Positions 36,586 to 47,519 are shown, counted from the stretch's first letter. The stretch is DNA of 64,000 nucleotides from Bacteroidales bacterium (GCA_030683155.1 JAUXMV010000090.1:1-64000); one strand, 5' to 3'. The notes: generated by a model from the letters alone, not told the origin. Numbers and translations: made by a program.

Positions 36586-37671
36586 ATGAGAAAGAAAATT
36601 ACGGTAATGCTGATTCTGTTAACAACCATGAGTTCTTTGATTTCACAGCAAGAATTCGACCAGAAAAATATTTCTGTTTTAGATCATAAGAAAGCAACAT
36701 TCCTTTACCATTTTGCCTTCGAATGCATACAGAAAGAATACCCCAATAAGCTGGGGCAAGTGTTGGGCGATGACAGTTATCTTGCGCCTCCCAGGGTTTT
36801 GCATCCTGCTTTTTATGGCTGTTTCGACTGGCATTCATCTGTTCATGGCCATTGGACATTGGTCACAATTCTAAAAGAGCTACCGGATTTTGAGCACAGC
36901 GATGCCATACTTGAAAAGCTTAAAACCAATATCACCAAGGAAAATATTCAGGCAGAGATTAACTTTTTTGATGATGTACATAACAAGGATTTTGAACGAA
37001 CATACGGCTGGGCATGGCTGCTAAAACTGGATGAAGCTTTGCGTGAATGGAATCATCCTGCTGCTGCTGATTTGCATCACAACCTGAAGCCGCTTACAAA
37101 ATTATTATCCGAAAAATTTGTTGTCTTTTTAGATAAACTCAATTATCCCATTCGTGTTGGAGAGCACTCAAATATTGCATTCGGGATGTCATTTGCCTAC
37201 GATTATGCAAAGAAATATGACAAAGATTTAGCCCGAAAAATTGAAGAAAAAGCAAAAGAGTATTTCCTTAATGACAGAAATTGTCCACTAGGATGGGAAC
37301 CTTCAGGTTTTGATTTTTTGTCGCCATGCCTTCAGGAAGCTTCCTTAATGCTCAAAGTGCTTACCGAGAAGGAATATAAAATCTGGCTCAAAAAATTTCT
37401 TCCCGGCTTCGAAAAGCAACCCGAAAAACTTTTGAAACCTGCAATGGTAACTGATAGAAGCGATGGAAAACTGGCGCATCTCGATGGTCTCAACTTCAGC
37501 AGAGCATGGTGTCTTTTTGAGATGGGAAATGCCTTGCAAAATCAAAAGATGATTGATCTGGCTGATGAGCATTTCAATTTCAGCTACGAAAAGATGGATT
37601 CCGGTGAATATGCCGGATCGCATTGGCTTGCATCGTTTGCAACCTATGCTTTAATAAAAGGTAAAAAGTAG
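36586..37671 (+). CDS. DUF2891 family protein, exported
   Basis: The 361-residue protein has an N-terminal signal sequence (MRKKITVMLILLTTMSSLIS) and the DUF2891 pattern: HPAFYGCFDWHSSVHGHW near 77, RTYGWAWLLKLDEAL near 135, RVGEHSNIAFGMSFAYDYA near 187 and a C-terminal GSHWLASFATYAL. The all-helical repeat layout and conserved His/Trp/Asp suggest an alpha/alpha-toroid, glycosidase-like enzyme, but no activity is known. It is in the same direction as gdhA, 216 bases upstream, and that gap contains a gdhA promoter, so they are probably separate. Confidence 0.85.
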   Translation: MRKKITVMLILLTTMSSLISQQEFDQKNISVLDHKKATFLYHFAFECIQKEYPNKLGQVLGDDSYLAPPRVLHPAFYGCFDWHSSVHGHWTLVTILKELPDFEHSDAILEKLKTNITKENIQAEINFFDDVHNKDFERTYGWAWLLKLDEALREWNHPAAADLHHNLKPLTKLLSEKFVVFLDKLNYPIRVGEHSNIAFGMSFAYDYAKKYDKDLARKIEEKAKEYFLNDRNCPLGWEPSGFDFLSPCLQEASLMLKVLTEKEYKIWLKKFLPGFEKQPEKLLKPAMVTDRSDGKLAHLDGLNFSRAWCLFEMGNALQNQKMIDLADEHFNFSYEKMDSGEYAGSHWLASFATYALIKGKK

Positions 37672-37817
37672 CCGTTGCATTCAGAAAAATCTCAAAAGGA
37701 TTTGGAAGTTCAGCTGAAGCTTGTTTCTGAATTAAGCCTGTTCTCGCAACTATTCTCTGTATTGTCTTGCGTGTTTTACTGAAAATACTCCGCATTCCCC
37801 CCAATCTGTCGCAGGCT

Positions 37818-37850
37818 TTTGAAAAGCGATTGTTTGCTTTGATAAATTTG
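37818..37850 (+). promoter_or_regulatory. Bacteroidota promoter of gdhA
   Basis: TTTG (37818-37821), 21 bases, then TAAATTTG (37843-37850): both elements and the spacing match the TTTG-N19-21-TAnnTTTG consensus. The ATG lies 37 bases downstream. Confidence 0.65.
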
Positions 37851-37869
37851 GTTGAAAATTCATTTTTAA

Positions 37870-39243
<1,374 letters not shown>

Positions 39244-39260
39244 TTCAATGTCAGTGAACA

Positions 39261-39296
39261 AAAAAAAGGCGGGAAGAAATTTCCGCCTTTTTTGTT
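39261..39296. terminator. Strong bidirectional terminator between gdhA and the aspartase gene
   Basis: An A-run plus GGCGGGAA pairs with TTTCCGCC plus a T-run around a GAAA tetraloop (39276-39279), with one G:T pair. It lies 18 bases after the gdhA stop and can serve both converging genes. Confidence 0.85.
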
Positions 39297-39340
39297 GTTT
39301 TTTCAAACAAGATTCTAAAACTTTTGTTTCAGAAAGCCAT

Positions 39341-41179
39341 CTAAATCATGTTTTCGGGTGCAAGAATTTTATCAAGTTCTTGTTTTGAAAGCAATTGTTT
39401 TTCAAGCACAAGTTCGTAAATGCTCCTGCCACTTTCAAGTGCCTGTTTTGCAATAAGTGTTGAAGCCTCGTAACCTAAGTACGGATTTAAGGCAGTAACA
39501 AGGCCGATTGAATTCATCACCATTGACCTGCAATGTGATTCATTGGCTGTTATTCCGGCAATGCACCGGGTTCCGAGTATTTTCATGCCATTTTTCAGCA
39601 TTTCTATCGATTCGAAAAGACTTTGAACAATTATAGGTTCCATCACATTGAGTTCAAGTTGGCCTGCTTCGGCTGCAAGTGCTACAGTAAGGTCGTTCCC
39701 AATGACTTTAAACGCAATCTGATTCACTACCTCAGGTATAACAGGATTCACCTTTCCCGGCATAATCGTGGAGCCGGGCTGCATGGGTGGCAGGTTGATT
39801 TCATTGAAACCGGCGCGAGGCCCTGATGACAATAGCCTCAGGTCGTTTGACATTTTTGAAAGCTTTGTGGCCAAACGCTTCAAAGCTCCGGAATAGGTTA
39901 TAAAATCTCCTGTATCCTGTGTTGCTTCGACAAGGTTTTTTGCCAGCTTAATATCCATGCCGGCAATGATTCGAAGATAAGGAATTACTTTGTCGCTGTA
40001 TTTTGGATCGGCGCAAATGCCTGTTCCTATGGCAGTTCCTCCCATATTTACTTCCAGAAAGAGTGCTGAGGTGCGGTTTAACTGCTGAATTTCCTCTTCC
40101 ATAGTTACAGCAAATGCAAGAAATGTCTGGCCCAAAGTCATAGGAACTGCATCCTGAAGCTGAGTTCGTCCCATCTTTATGATGCCTGAAAACTCTTTGG
40201 CTTTTTTGTGCAAAACCTTGATAAATTCCTGCAATACATCAACCAACTTTTCATTGGCTTTGATCAAAGCTATTTTGATGGCTGTAGGGTAAGCGTCGTT
40301 TGTGCTTTGCGAAAGATTCACATGATTGTTTGGGTGACAAAATTCATATTCACCACGTTCTTTTCCAAGTATTTCCAATGCGCGGTTGGCAATTACTTCG
40401 TTGGCATTCATATTTGTGGAAGTGCCTGCGCCTCCCTGAATCATATCTACAACAAAGTGGGAATGAAAGCGATTGTCCAGAATCTCCTGACAGGCTTGCA
40501 CAATTGCTTGAGCGATATCTTTTGGGAGGAGTCCGAGCTCATAATTAGCCTTTGCGGCTGCCATTTTAACAATTGCGAGTGAGTTGATAAAGTCAGGGTA
40601 GAAATTGAGTGTGATCCCGCTGATGTTAAAATTTTCCAGCGCCCGCAAAGTTTGAATACCATAATAATATTCGTAGGGAACATCACGATCGCCCAGTAAA
40701 TCATGTTCCTGACGGGTTTTGCCAGATTCATACTGTGTCGTTGCACCCAGCATTTTGGCATTGGCATAACGCATCCTGCGCGAAACAACCTTGGTGATAT
40801 TTGACAAAATTACCATTGCTATGGAACCCGACAACCTGAAAAGCTCGCGATCTATCGTCAAAACAGTACTTTTTTCCACTGCGCGGGCCGAAGTTGAATG
40901 GGGAGAGTCTTCCATAAGCGAACCTTCGCCCAGAAAATCGTATCTGGAGAAAAATGTTATCCTTTGCTCCTCGCCAAATGCTGTGCTTTTAAACAATTCA
41001 ACTTTACCTTCTGCAACAAGGAAAATTTGCATGCGCGGATTGTTTTCTAAAAACAGCATTTCGCCGGGCATAAAAATAATTTCGCGGGCTTCTTCTGCAA
41101 TTACATTTATTTCTTCCTTACTGAGTCCCCGAAAGATTTCGATATTGTTAATCAGGACAATTTTTTCTGATAATTCCAT
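39341..41179 (-). CDS. Aspartate ammonia-lyase with N-terminal cyclic-nucleotide-binding-like domain
   Basis: The 612-residue chain joins two domains. Residues 8-135 form a CRP-type cNMP-binding beta roll (FRGLSKEEINVI, MQIFLVAEGKVELF, YDFLGEGSLMED). Residues 155-610 form a complete aspartase: GGAGTSTNMNANEV (249-262), NLSQSTNDAYPTA (288-300), GRTQLQDAVP (337-346) and the SS-loop GSTIMPGKVNP with catalytic Ser470. It deaminates aspartate to fumarate and ammonium. In the cNMP pocket, the Arg that holds the cyclic phosphate in CRP (GQERSA) aligns with Ser (SPHSTSA), so the ligand may not be cAMP. Normal aspartases are about 470 residues, so the first 150 are a true extension. A -7 box at 41219-41226 supports the start. 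Confidence 0.93.
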   Translation of the reverse strand: MELSEKIVLINNIEIFRGLSKEEINVIAEEAREIIFMPGEMLFLENNPRMQIFLVAEGKVELFKSTAFGEEQRITFFSRYDFLGEGSLMEDSPHSTSARAVEKSTVLTIDRELFRLSGSIAMVILSNITKVVSRRMRYANAKMLGATTQYESGKTRQEHDLLGDRDVPYEYYYGIQTLRALENFNISGITLNFYPDFINSLAIVKMAAAKANYELGLLPKDIAQAIVQACQEILDNRFHSHFVVDMIQGGAGTSTNMNANEVIANRALEILGKERGEYEFCHPNNHVNLSQSTNDAYPTAIKIALIKANEKLVDVLQEFIKVLHKKAKEFSGIIKMGRTQLQDAVPMTLGQTFLAFAVTMEEEIQQLNRTSALFLEVNMGGTAIGTGICADPKYSDKVIPYLRIIAGMDIKLAKNLVEATQDTGDFITYSGALKRLATKLSKMSNDLRLLSSGPRAGFNEINLPPMQPGSTIMPGKVNPVIPEVVNQIAFKVIGNDLTVALAAEAGQLELNVMEPIIVQSLFESIEMLKNGMKILGTRCIAGITANESHCRSMVMNSIGLVTALNPYLGYEASTLIAKQALESGRSIYELVLEKQLLSKQELDKILAPENMI

Positions 41180-41218
41180 GACATGAATTTATTTAAAACA
41201 CTTCTGTTAAATATTTCA

Positions 41219-41226
41219 CAAAATTA
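41219..41226 (-). promoter_or_regulatory. -7 box of the aspartase gene
   Basis: The minus strand reads TAATTTTG (TAnnTTTG), 39 bases before the ATG. It supports translation of the whole cNMP-aspartase frame from 41179. Confidence 0.45.
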
Positions 41227-41355
41227 ACGTATTTCTTCAACCCGTTTATAAATGTCCACTTAATAATCCTAAATCCATTGATAATACGCTGAAAAATATC
41301 AGGAAAAGGCACTATTTAGTGACAAATTTCATGTCGATTGTGAAATTATTATCAA

Positions 41356-41363
41356 TACTTTTG
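41356..41363 (+). promoter_or_regulatory. -7 box of the sugar aminotransferase gene
   Basis: TACTTTTG matches TAnnTTTG. It overlaps an in-frame GTG at 41363, so that codon cannot be the start; ATG 41393 is 29 bases downstream. Confidence 0.5.
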
Positions 41364-41392
41364 TGGGCTCAAATAACAACGAAAATATCAGC

Positions 41393-42523
41393 ATGAAAAA
41401 TGTACCTATGGTTGACCTGGCCGGTCAGTATAAGAAAATAAAAACGGAAGTTGACAGTGCTATTGAGCAAATCCTGACAAATACCAGCTTTATAAACGGG
41501 CCTGCAGTGAAGCAGTTTCAAACAAATCTTGAAAAGTATCTTGGTGTTAAACATGTTATTCCATGCGCAAATGGCACAGATGCATTACAAGTTGCCATGA
41601 TGGCGCTCAATCTGAAGCCGGGCGATGAAGTCATTACAACATCTTTCACATTTATCGCAACAGCCGAAGTTATTGCCCTGCTGCAGCTTACACCGGTTTT
41701 AGTGGATGTTGATCCCGGTACTTTTAACATAGATCCGGATGCTATCGAACGAGCAATTACTCCAAAAACGAAAGCGATTGTTCCGGTTCACCTCTTTGGT
41801 CAGAGTGCCGACATGGACCGTATCATGGAAATTGCAGAAAAGCACAATCTCTATGTAATCGAAGACAATGCACAGGCCATTGGCGCTGACTTTTATTCGA
41901 AAGACGGCAGCATAAAAAAGGCTGGAACGATTGGCCACATTGGTTGTACGTCATTCTTTCCATCAAAAAACCTTGGTTGCTATGGCGATGGCGGTGCAAT
42001 TTTTACCAATGATGATGAATTGGCTGAGCAGTTGCGCATTGTTGTAAACCACGGTATGAAGGTTCGTTATTATCACGATTATGTTGGCGTAAACTCCAGA
42101 CTTGACAGCATTCAGGCTGCGGTACTTGACATAAAACTCAAACGTTTGGACGAATATACTGAAGCCCGCCGCTATGCAGCCAACTATTACAACAATGCTT
42201 TTGCTGCATCAGATAAACTGAGAACCCCGGTTACAGCATCGTTTACAAACCATGTTTACCATCAATATACACTCGTTACGCATTGCGTGAACAGACAAAA
42301 ATTGATGGAACACCTTCAATCCTTAGGGATTTCAAGTGCAATTTATTATCCGGTTCCATTGCATATGCAAAAAGCTTACTTAGATCCAAGATACACACGT
42401 GGCGATTTTCCGGTAACAGAAAATTTATGCAAAACAGTAATTTCATTGCCAATTCACACTGAATTTGATGATGAAACACTCGAATACGTGACTTCAAGTG
42501 TGCTTGAATTTGTCAGGGATTAG
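41393..42523 (+). CDS. DegT/DnrJ/EryC1/StrS sugar aminotransferase (WbpE-like)
   Basis: Starting at ATG 41393 the protein has 376 residues and begins MKNVPMVDLAGQY, the usual family N-terminus. It is a PLP enzyme that transfers an amino group to a nucleotide keto-sugar. GTDALQVAM is the phosphate-binding loop, IEDNAQAIGA binds the pyridine ring, and FFPSKNLGCYGDGGA holds the Schiff-base Lys. With the hexapeptide acetyltransferase that follows, it resembles the WbpE-WbpD pair making UDP-2,3-diacetamido uronic acid precursors. No oxidoreductase partner is nearby, so the exact sugar is inferred. Confidence 0.92.
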   Translation: MKNVPMVDLAGQYKKIKTEVDSAIEQILTNTSFINGPAVKQFQTNLEKYLGVKHVIPCANGTDALQVAMMALNLKPGDEVITTSFTFIATAEVIALLQLTPVLVDVDPGTFNIDPDAIERAITPKTKAIVPVHLFGQSADMDRIMEIAEKHNLYVIEDNAQAIGADFYSKDGSIKKAGTIGHIGCTSFFPSKNLGCYGDGGAIFTNDDELAEQLRIVVNHGMKVRYYHDYVGVNSRLDSIQAAVLDIKLKRLDEYTEARRYAANYYNNAFAASDKLRTPVTASFTNHVYHQYTLVTHCVNRQKLMEHLQSLGISSAIYYPVPLHMQKAYLDPRYTRGDFPVTENLCKTVISLPIHTEFDDETLEYVTSSVLEFVRD

Positions 42524-42599
42524 CTGCTGTTAAAAAAATATTCTTTGAAAAGTTAGATTCCTTTTGTTCTTATGTGAATCTGACTTTGAAAATGTCCTG

Positions 42600-42623
42600 A
42601 CCCCGGCAAAACCGGGGTTTTTA
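42600..42623 (+). terminator. Terminator after the sugar aminotransferase gene
   Basis: ACCCCGG (42600-42606) and CCGGGGT (42612-42618) pair around CAAAA, followed by TTTTTATTTT. This is a classic intrinsic terminator, so the acetyltransferase gene needs its own promoter (a weak candidate is TTTG 42651-42654 with TATATTGC at 42675). Confidence 0.85.
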
Positions 42624-42724
42624 TTTTCGTGTTTTTATGAAAATAAAGTGTTTGCAGTATGCATAAATATGCTGTATATTGCATGCCATTATCAATCAAT
42701 CTGTTCAATAAAGATTTTAGAATT

Positions 42725-43312
42725 ATGTCTGCTGAAAAAGAATATTTTGCACACGAAACAGCTGTCATTGATGAAGGCTGTACAATTGGAAAAGGGACGA
42801 AAATCTGGCATTTTTCACACATCATGTCGCGTTGCCTGCTTGGCGAAAACTGTAATATCGGTCAAAATGTTGTCGTTTCGCCGGAAGTTGTTTTAGGCAA
42901 AAACGTGAAGGTACAGAACAATGTTTCCATCTACACCGGTGTTATCTGCGAAGATGATGTTTTTTTAGGGCCATCGATGGTTTTCACCAATGTCATCAAT
43001 CCACGAAGTGCAGTAAACCGGAAGAATGAATATGCCAAGACTTTGGTGAAAAAAGGCGCTACAATTGGCGCAAACGCTACGATTGTCTGCGGATATGATA
43101 TTGGCGAATTTGCCTTTATCGGTGCAGGCGCTGTTGTTACCAAAGAAGTTTTGCCCTATGCCCTTGTAGTAGGAAATCCGGCTCGGCAAATTGGCTGGAT
43201 GAGCGAATATGGACAACGGTTGAATTTCGATGATAAAGGCTTTGCAACATGTTCTGAAAGCAATGAATTGTACAAGCTGGAAAGCGGACGTGTTTCGAAA
43301 ATAAGTCGCTGA
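42725..43312 (+). CDS. Hexapeptide-repeat N-acetyltransferase (WbpD-like)
   Basis: From ATG 42725 the product has 195 residues (an in-frame ATG at 42659 would add 22 unrelated residues). It is a left-handed beta-helix acyltransferase: HETAVIDEGCTIGKGTKIWH, ENCNIGQNVVVSP, GANATIVCGYDIGEFAFIGA and the closing VVGNPARQIGWM. The family acetylates the 3-amino group of UDP-sugars such as UDP-GlcNAc(3NH2)A. It follows the aminotransferase that would make the amine, though a terminator lies between them. Confidence 0.9.
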   Translation: MSAEKEYFAHETAVIDEGCTIGKGTKIWHFSHIMSRCLLGENCNIGQNVVVSPEVVLGKNVKVQNNVSIYTGVICEDDVFLGPSMVFTNVINPRSAVNRKNEYAKTLVKKGATIGANATIVCGYDIGEFAFIGAGAVVTKEVLPYALVVGNPARQIGWMSEYGQRLNFDDKGFATCSESNELYKLESGRVSKISR

Positions 43313-43395
43313 GAAACGGAAGCAACCGCAAACTTTTATTTTTGATTAAATTTCGACATTACTTTTAACTAAATGTGCTATCTGATGATCTTTTT

Positions 43396-43427
43396 TTTGA
43401 TTTCTGACCGCACAATTTCTATTTTTG
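43396..43427 (+). promoter_or_regulatory. Bacteroidota promoter of galE
   Basis: TTTG (43396-43399), 20 bases, then TATTTTTG (43420-43427) match the consensus in both boxes and spacing. The ATG follows 19 bases later. Confidence 0.65.
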
Positions 43428-43446
43428 AAAATTAATACAGCTCCAA

Positions 43447-44475
43447 ATGAAAATACTCGTCACCGGTGGAACCGGATACATTGGCTCACACACAGTCGTT
43501 GAACTTCAACAGCAAGGTTTTGATGTTGTTATCGTTGATAATCTATCCAATTCACAGGCTGAAGTGGTCGACTCAATTGAAAAGATTACCGGTATCAGGC
43601 CACATTATGAAAAATTTGATCTGGTTGACAAAGAACTTACTGAGAACTTTTTTAAAAGGCACAACGACATCAAGGGTGTGATACATTTTGCAGCATTCAA
43701 AGCCGTAGGTGAATCCGTGGAAAAACCATTGATGTATTACCGCAACAATCTTGTTTCCTTAATGAATATTTTGGAATCGATGATTTCTAATGGCATCCCA
43801 AATCTGGTATTTTCTTCGTCCTGCACTGTTTACGGACAACCCGATGCTTTGCCTGTTTCGGAAAAAGCCCCTATCAAAAAGGCTGAATCTCCTTATGGAA
43901 ATACAAAACAGATTTCTGAAGAAATACTTACTGATACCATAAATTCATCCAATGTTAAAGCAATCGCACTTCGCTACTTCAATCCAATTGGCGCGCACGA
44001 TACAGCATTGATCGGGGAGTTGCCTTTGGGCGTTCCAAACAATCTTGTTCCTTTTATTACGCAAACAGCTATTGGAATTCGTCAGCAGCTCAGCGTTTTT
44101 GGAGAAGATTACAATACCCCCGATGGAACAGCCGTGCGCGACTATATCCATGTCGTGGATCTTGCTAAAGCCCATGTTGTGGCTGTAAAAAGAATGATAG
44201 ATGAAAAGATGAAAAAGAGTTTTGAAGTTTTCAATCTTGGAACAGGCAACGGATATTCAGTGTTGGATGTGATTAAATCGTTTGAACGTGTTTCAGGCAA
44301 AGCTTTGAATTACAAAATCGTTGGCCGGCGTCCTGGCGATGTAGAGCAAGTTTGGGCTGACCCTGCATGGTCCAATGAAGAATTAGGCTGGAAGGCCGAG
44401 CGAAATCTGGACGAAATGAACGCTTCTGCATGGAAGTGGGAGCAGGCTTATCGAAATAAATTAGACAATAAGTAA
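43447..44475 (+). CDS. galE: UDP-glucose 4-epimerase
   Basis: The 342-residue short-chain dehydrogenase-like enzyme interconverts UDP-glucose and UDP-galactose. The NAD loop GGTGYIGSHTVVEL, the FAAFKAVGESVEKP segment, the SSCTVYGQPD catalytic Ser, SPYGNTK (Tyr-x3-Lys) and RYFNPIGAHD are all present, as in true GalE. It has a clear promoter of its own and is followed 54 bases later by rfbB; the two are likely read together to supply sugars for the surface polysaccharide. Confidence 0.95.
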   Translation: MKILVTGGTGYIGSHTVVELQQQGFDVVIVDNLSNSQAEVVDSIEKITGIRPHYEKFDLVDKELTENFFKRHNDIKGVIHFAAFKAVGESVEKPLMYYRNNLVSLMNILESMISNGIPNLVFSSSCTVYGQPDALPVSEKAPIKKAESPYGNTKQISEEILTDTINSSNVKAIALRYFNPIGAHDTALIGELPLGVPNNLVPFITQTAIGIRQQLSVFGEDYNTPDGTAVRDYIHVVDLAKAHVVAVKRMIDEKMKKSFEVFNLGTGNGYSVLDVIKSFERVSGKALNYKIVGRRPGDVEQVWADPAWSNEELGWKAERNLDEMNASAWKWEQAYRNKLDNK

Positions 44476-44529
44476 AAAATAAACAGATCATTTTTGGTCT
44501 TTTTTCCAGCTATTTATAAAAACCAAACC

Positions 44530-45582
44530 ATGAAAAAAATTTTAATTACCGGAGGTGCCGGATTTATCGGCTCGCATGTTGTAAGGTTGTTTGTAAACAA
44601 GTATCCACAGCATCAAATCTATAATCTGGACAAGCTGACTTATGCCGGCAACCTTTTCAATCTGACAGATATTGAAAAAAAGCCAAACTACCATTTTATC
44701 AAAGCTGATATCGTTGATGGCGAATACATGATGAAGCTTTTTGAAGAGTACAACTTCGACAGTGTAATTCATCTTGCAGCCGAATCGCATGTTGACCGTT
44801 CAATTTCCAATCCGATGGAGTTTGTTATGACCAATGTGATTGGCACCGTAAACCTGCTGAACGCGGCACGTCATAACTGGCAAAACGATTTTGAAGGCAA
44901 ACGTTTTTACCATATTTCTACCGATGAGGTGTATGGATCACTGGGTGCTGTTGGTTTATTTACAGAAACCACGCCTTACGATCCGCACAGCCCTTATTCT
45001 GCCTCAAAAGCAAGCAGTGACCATATGGTAAGAGCCTATCACGACACTTATAATTTGCCTGTTGTCATTTCAAATTGCTCCAACAACTATGGCCCTAATC
45101 AGTTTCCTGAAAAGTTGATTCCATTGTTTATCAATAATATAAGGCACAACAAATCGCTTCCGGTGTATGGAAAAGGTGAGAATATCCGCGATTGGCTCTA
45201 TGTTGTAGATCATGCACGTGCGATTGATGTGATATTTCATAAAGGCATGGATGGCGAAACCTATAATATTGGCGGAAACAATGAATGGAAAAACATCGAT
45301 CTGATAAAGGTGATGTGCAAAATCATGGATGAAAAACTTGGTCGTCCTGCCGGAACTTCCGAACGTCTTATTACCTATGTGAAAGACAGAGCAGGTCACG
45401 ATATGCGTTATGCTATTGATTCAGGAAAGCTTCAACGCGAGCTTGACTGGTCACCATCGCTTCAGTTTGAAGAAGGAATCCGCATTACCATCGAATGGTA
45501 TCTGACAAATCAGGAGTGGCTGGATGAGGTGACATCAGGAAATTATCTGAAATATTACGAAAAGCAATATGTTGAACGTTGA
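44530..45582 (+). CDS. rfbB: dTDP-glucose 4,6-dehydratase
   Basis: I place the start at ATG 44530 (MKKILITGGAGFIGSHVV; 350 residues); an in-frame TTG at 44494 adds only an unrelated tail. The enzyme makes dTDP-4-keto-6-deoxyglucose, the precursor of rhamnose and other deoxysugars. It has LDKLTYAGNL, AAESHVDRSI, HISTDEVYGS, PYSASKASSDH (Tyr-x3-Lys) and NCSNNYGPNQFPEKLIPL, all diagnostic for RmlB. The partners rfbA, rfbC and rfbD are not in the window. Confidence 0.95.
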   Translation: MKKILITGGAGFIGSHVVRLFVNKYPQHQIYNLDKLTYAGNLFNLTDIEKKPNYHFIKADIVDGEYMMKLFEEYNFDSVIHLAAESHVDRSISNPMEFVMTNVIGTVNLLNAARHNWQNDFEGKRFYHISTDEVYGSLGAVGLFTETTPYDPHSPYSASKASSDHMVRAYHDTYNLPVVISNCSNNYGPNQFPEKLIPLFINNIRHNKSLPVYGKGENIRDWLYVVDHARAIDVIFHKGMDGETYNIGGNNEWKNIDLIKVMCKIMDEKLGRPAGTSERLITYVKDRAGHDMRYAIDSGKLQRELDWSPSLQFEEGIRITIEWYLTNQEWLDEVTSGNYLKYYEKQYVER

Positions 45583-45644
45583 CATAAGTTGTGGAATGAA
45601 TTTCTCCATACTTTAGTCAAAAGGTATTAACTAAATTATTTATC

Positions 45645-47519
45645 ATGACTATTTTCGGGAAACAGTTTTTGGGGAACAAGAAATCCCTGATTGTTGTTGT
45701 AGCCCTTATCATAATTCTTGGAACACTTAAATTCAGTTTCAGACAGAATAATATACTCAGCTACGATTATTTTGGCCTTTACCTTTATTTACCTGCAACT
45801 TTTATTTACCACGATCCCGGTATAAGCAATCTTAACTGGCTGGAAGAAATAAATGCTACCTACAACAATACGCCAATGCTGTATCAGGTTCAGCCTGAAG
45901 GATCTTACAACCTGATCAGATTTTTCTGCGGAATAGCAATTCTGCTTTCACCTTTCTTTTTTGTCGGGCATGCAGTGGCATCGCTTACAGCCTATCCGGC
46001 TGATGGTTTTTCATTGCCATACCAACTTGCTATGATGCTTGCTGCACTTTTTTATGTGGCTCTTGGACTTGTTTTTTTAAGAAAAGTTTTACTAAGGTAT
46101 TTCGATGACGCAGCAACTTCCATCACGCTTATTGCACTTTATCTGGGAACCAATCTTTTCTTTTGGACAACTTTCAATGCGGGAGCACCCCATACAATTT
46201 TGTTGAGTATTTATGCAATGCTGCTTTGGTTTACAATTAGATGGCATGACAAACCCGCAAAATTCGATGCGGCTGCGATAGGTCTCTTGCTTGGATTGAT
46301 AATTGTTTCGCGCCCAAGTGATATTATCGCCGTTTTTGTGCCATTGCTTTGGAATGTATATGATAAGGAAAGTTTGCAAAAAAAGCTTTTGTTCATACGG
46401 AAGCATTATTTGCATGTATTTATTTTGGTTTTATTTACTTTTCTGGCTGGTTTACCACAGATTCTCTACTATTACACTTTTACCGGAAAATTATTTTTAA
46501 GCACTTATAACGATCCACAGTCAGGATTTAATTTTTCGAATCCACGCTTTGCCTGGGTGCTTTTCAGTTTTCAGAAAGGATGGTTTATTTATGCTCCCTT
46601 AATGATTTTTTCGATTGTGGGTCTAATCCCCTTGATGAGAAAACACAAATCTGTGAGCACTGCAATCATTGCCCATTTATTGCTAAATATTTTCCTTTTG
46701 GCATCATTCACAAGCCTTATCAGCTATGGCTGGCGTGCTTTCATTCAGTCTTATGCACTGCTTTCTCTGCCTTTGGCAGCATTCATTTCAATGATTTTGC
46801 AAAGACGATCTTTATTGCCAAAAATCTTTGCAGGACTGGTATTACTGTTTTTTATCCCTTGGAGTGTGCTTCAGGGATATCAGATTATGACCGAAATAAT
46901 TGATCCGTCAAGAATGACACGCGAATATTTTGTCCGGATTATTGGCAAAACGAAGAAAAGCCCAGCTGACATGGAGTTGTTGCGAATAGACCCATACCTG
47001 GACGATAACAATGGATATAGGATGCCTCAAAACAAGGAATACTGGCAATATGAGCTACAAAAATTTGATTTTGAGGAACCAATCCAGTATCATGAAAAGT
47101 TCATGATTGCTGATCCTGCCAACAGTGCAAACGGTGTTTATCAATTAAGCCCAGAAATGCCTTACGCACCTGGAGTTAAGGTAGCAAATAGTGAAATTTC
47201 CAAAGCAGAATACTATTGGGCAAGAATGACTTTCAGGATTTTTTCAGAAACTCCTGTTCAGGGCAAAGAATTATTGTTAGTTGCAACTTATTCATACAAA
47301 GGCAAGAAAGAAAAATTTAAAGATGTTTTGTACAAATACCGTTCTATTCCAGTAGTCATTTCAGAGACCGGTCAATGGAAAACTTTTACAATCGATTATC
47401 TTGCCCCTGATGCTGTTACCCCCAATGATTGGCTTGAAACCTATTTATGGTATCGTGGTTCGAACAATGTTTTAGTAGATGATTTTTCAGTAACAATTTA
47501 CGAACCGGTTTCACGTTAG
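45645..47519 (+). CDS. Multi-spanning membrane protein, GT-C glycosyltransferase-like (paralogue A)
   Basis: The 624-residue protein has about ten to twelve hydrophobic helices in residues 15-430 and a soluble C-terminal domain (about 440-624). Near the first helix it reads SYDYFGLYLYLPATFIYHD, where the Asp is placed like the catalytic acid of GT-C transferases. WFTIRWHDKPAK, SRPSDIIA and LLWNVYDKESL recur almost unchanged in the gene at 48340-50181. It may transfer sugars from a lipid carrier outside the inner membrane, together with the GT2 gene that follows. Substrate unknown; not clearly assignable to a named family. Confidence 0.7.
   Translation: MTIFGKQFLGNKKSLIVVVALIIILGTLKFSFRQNNILSYDYFGLYLYLPATFIYHDPGISNLNWLEEINATYNNTPMLYQVQPEGSYNLIRFFCGIAILLSPFFFVGHAVASLTAYPADGFSLPYQLAMMLAALFYVALGLVFLRKVLLRYFDDAATSITLIALYLGTNLFFWTTFNAGAPHTILLSIYAMLLWFTIRWHDKPAKFDAAAIGLLLGLIIVSRPSDIIAVFVPLLWNVYDKESLQKKLLFIRKHYLHVFILVLFTFLAGLPQILYYYTFTGKLFLSTYNDPQSGFNFSNPRFAWVLFSFQKGWFIYAPLMIFSIVGLIPLMRKHKSVSTAIIAHLLLNIFLLASFTSLISYGWRAFIQSYALLSLPLAAFISMILQRRSLLPKIFAGLVLLFFIPWSVLQGYQIMTEIIDPSRMTREYFVRIIGKTKKSPADMELLRIDPYLDDNNGYRMPQNKEYWQYELQKFDFEEPIQYHEKFMIADPANSANGVYQLSPEMPYAPGVKVANSEISKAEYYWARMTFRIFSETPVQGKELLLVATYSYKGKKEKFKDVLYKYRSIPVVISETGQWKTFTIDYLAPDAVTPNDWLETYLWYRGSNNVLVDDFSVTIYEPVSR

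Noticed and set aside
41363-41392. GTG start for the sugar aminotransferase
   Set aside because: The GTG overlaps the -7 promoter box and the extra residues are unlike the family N-terminus.
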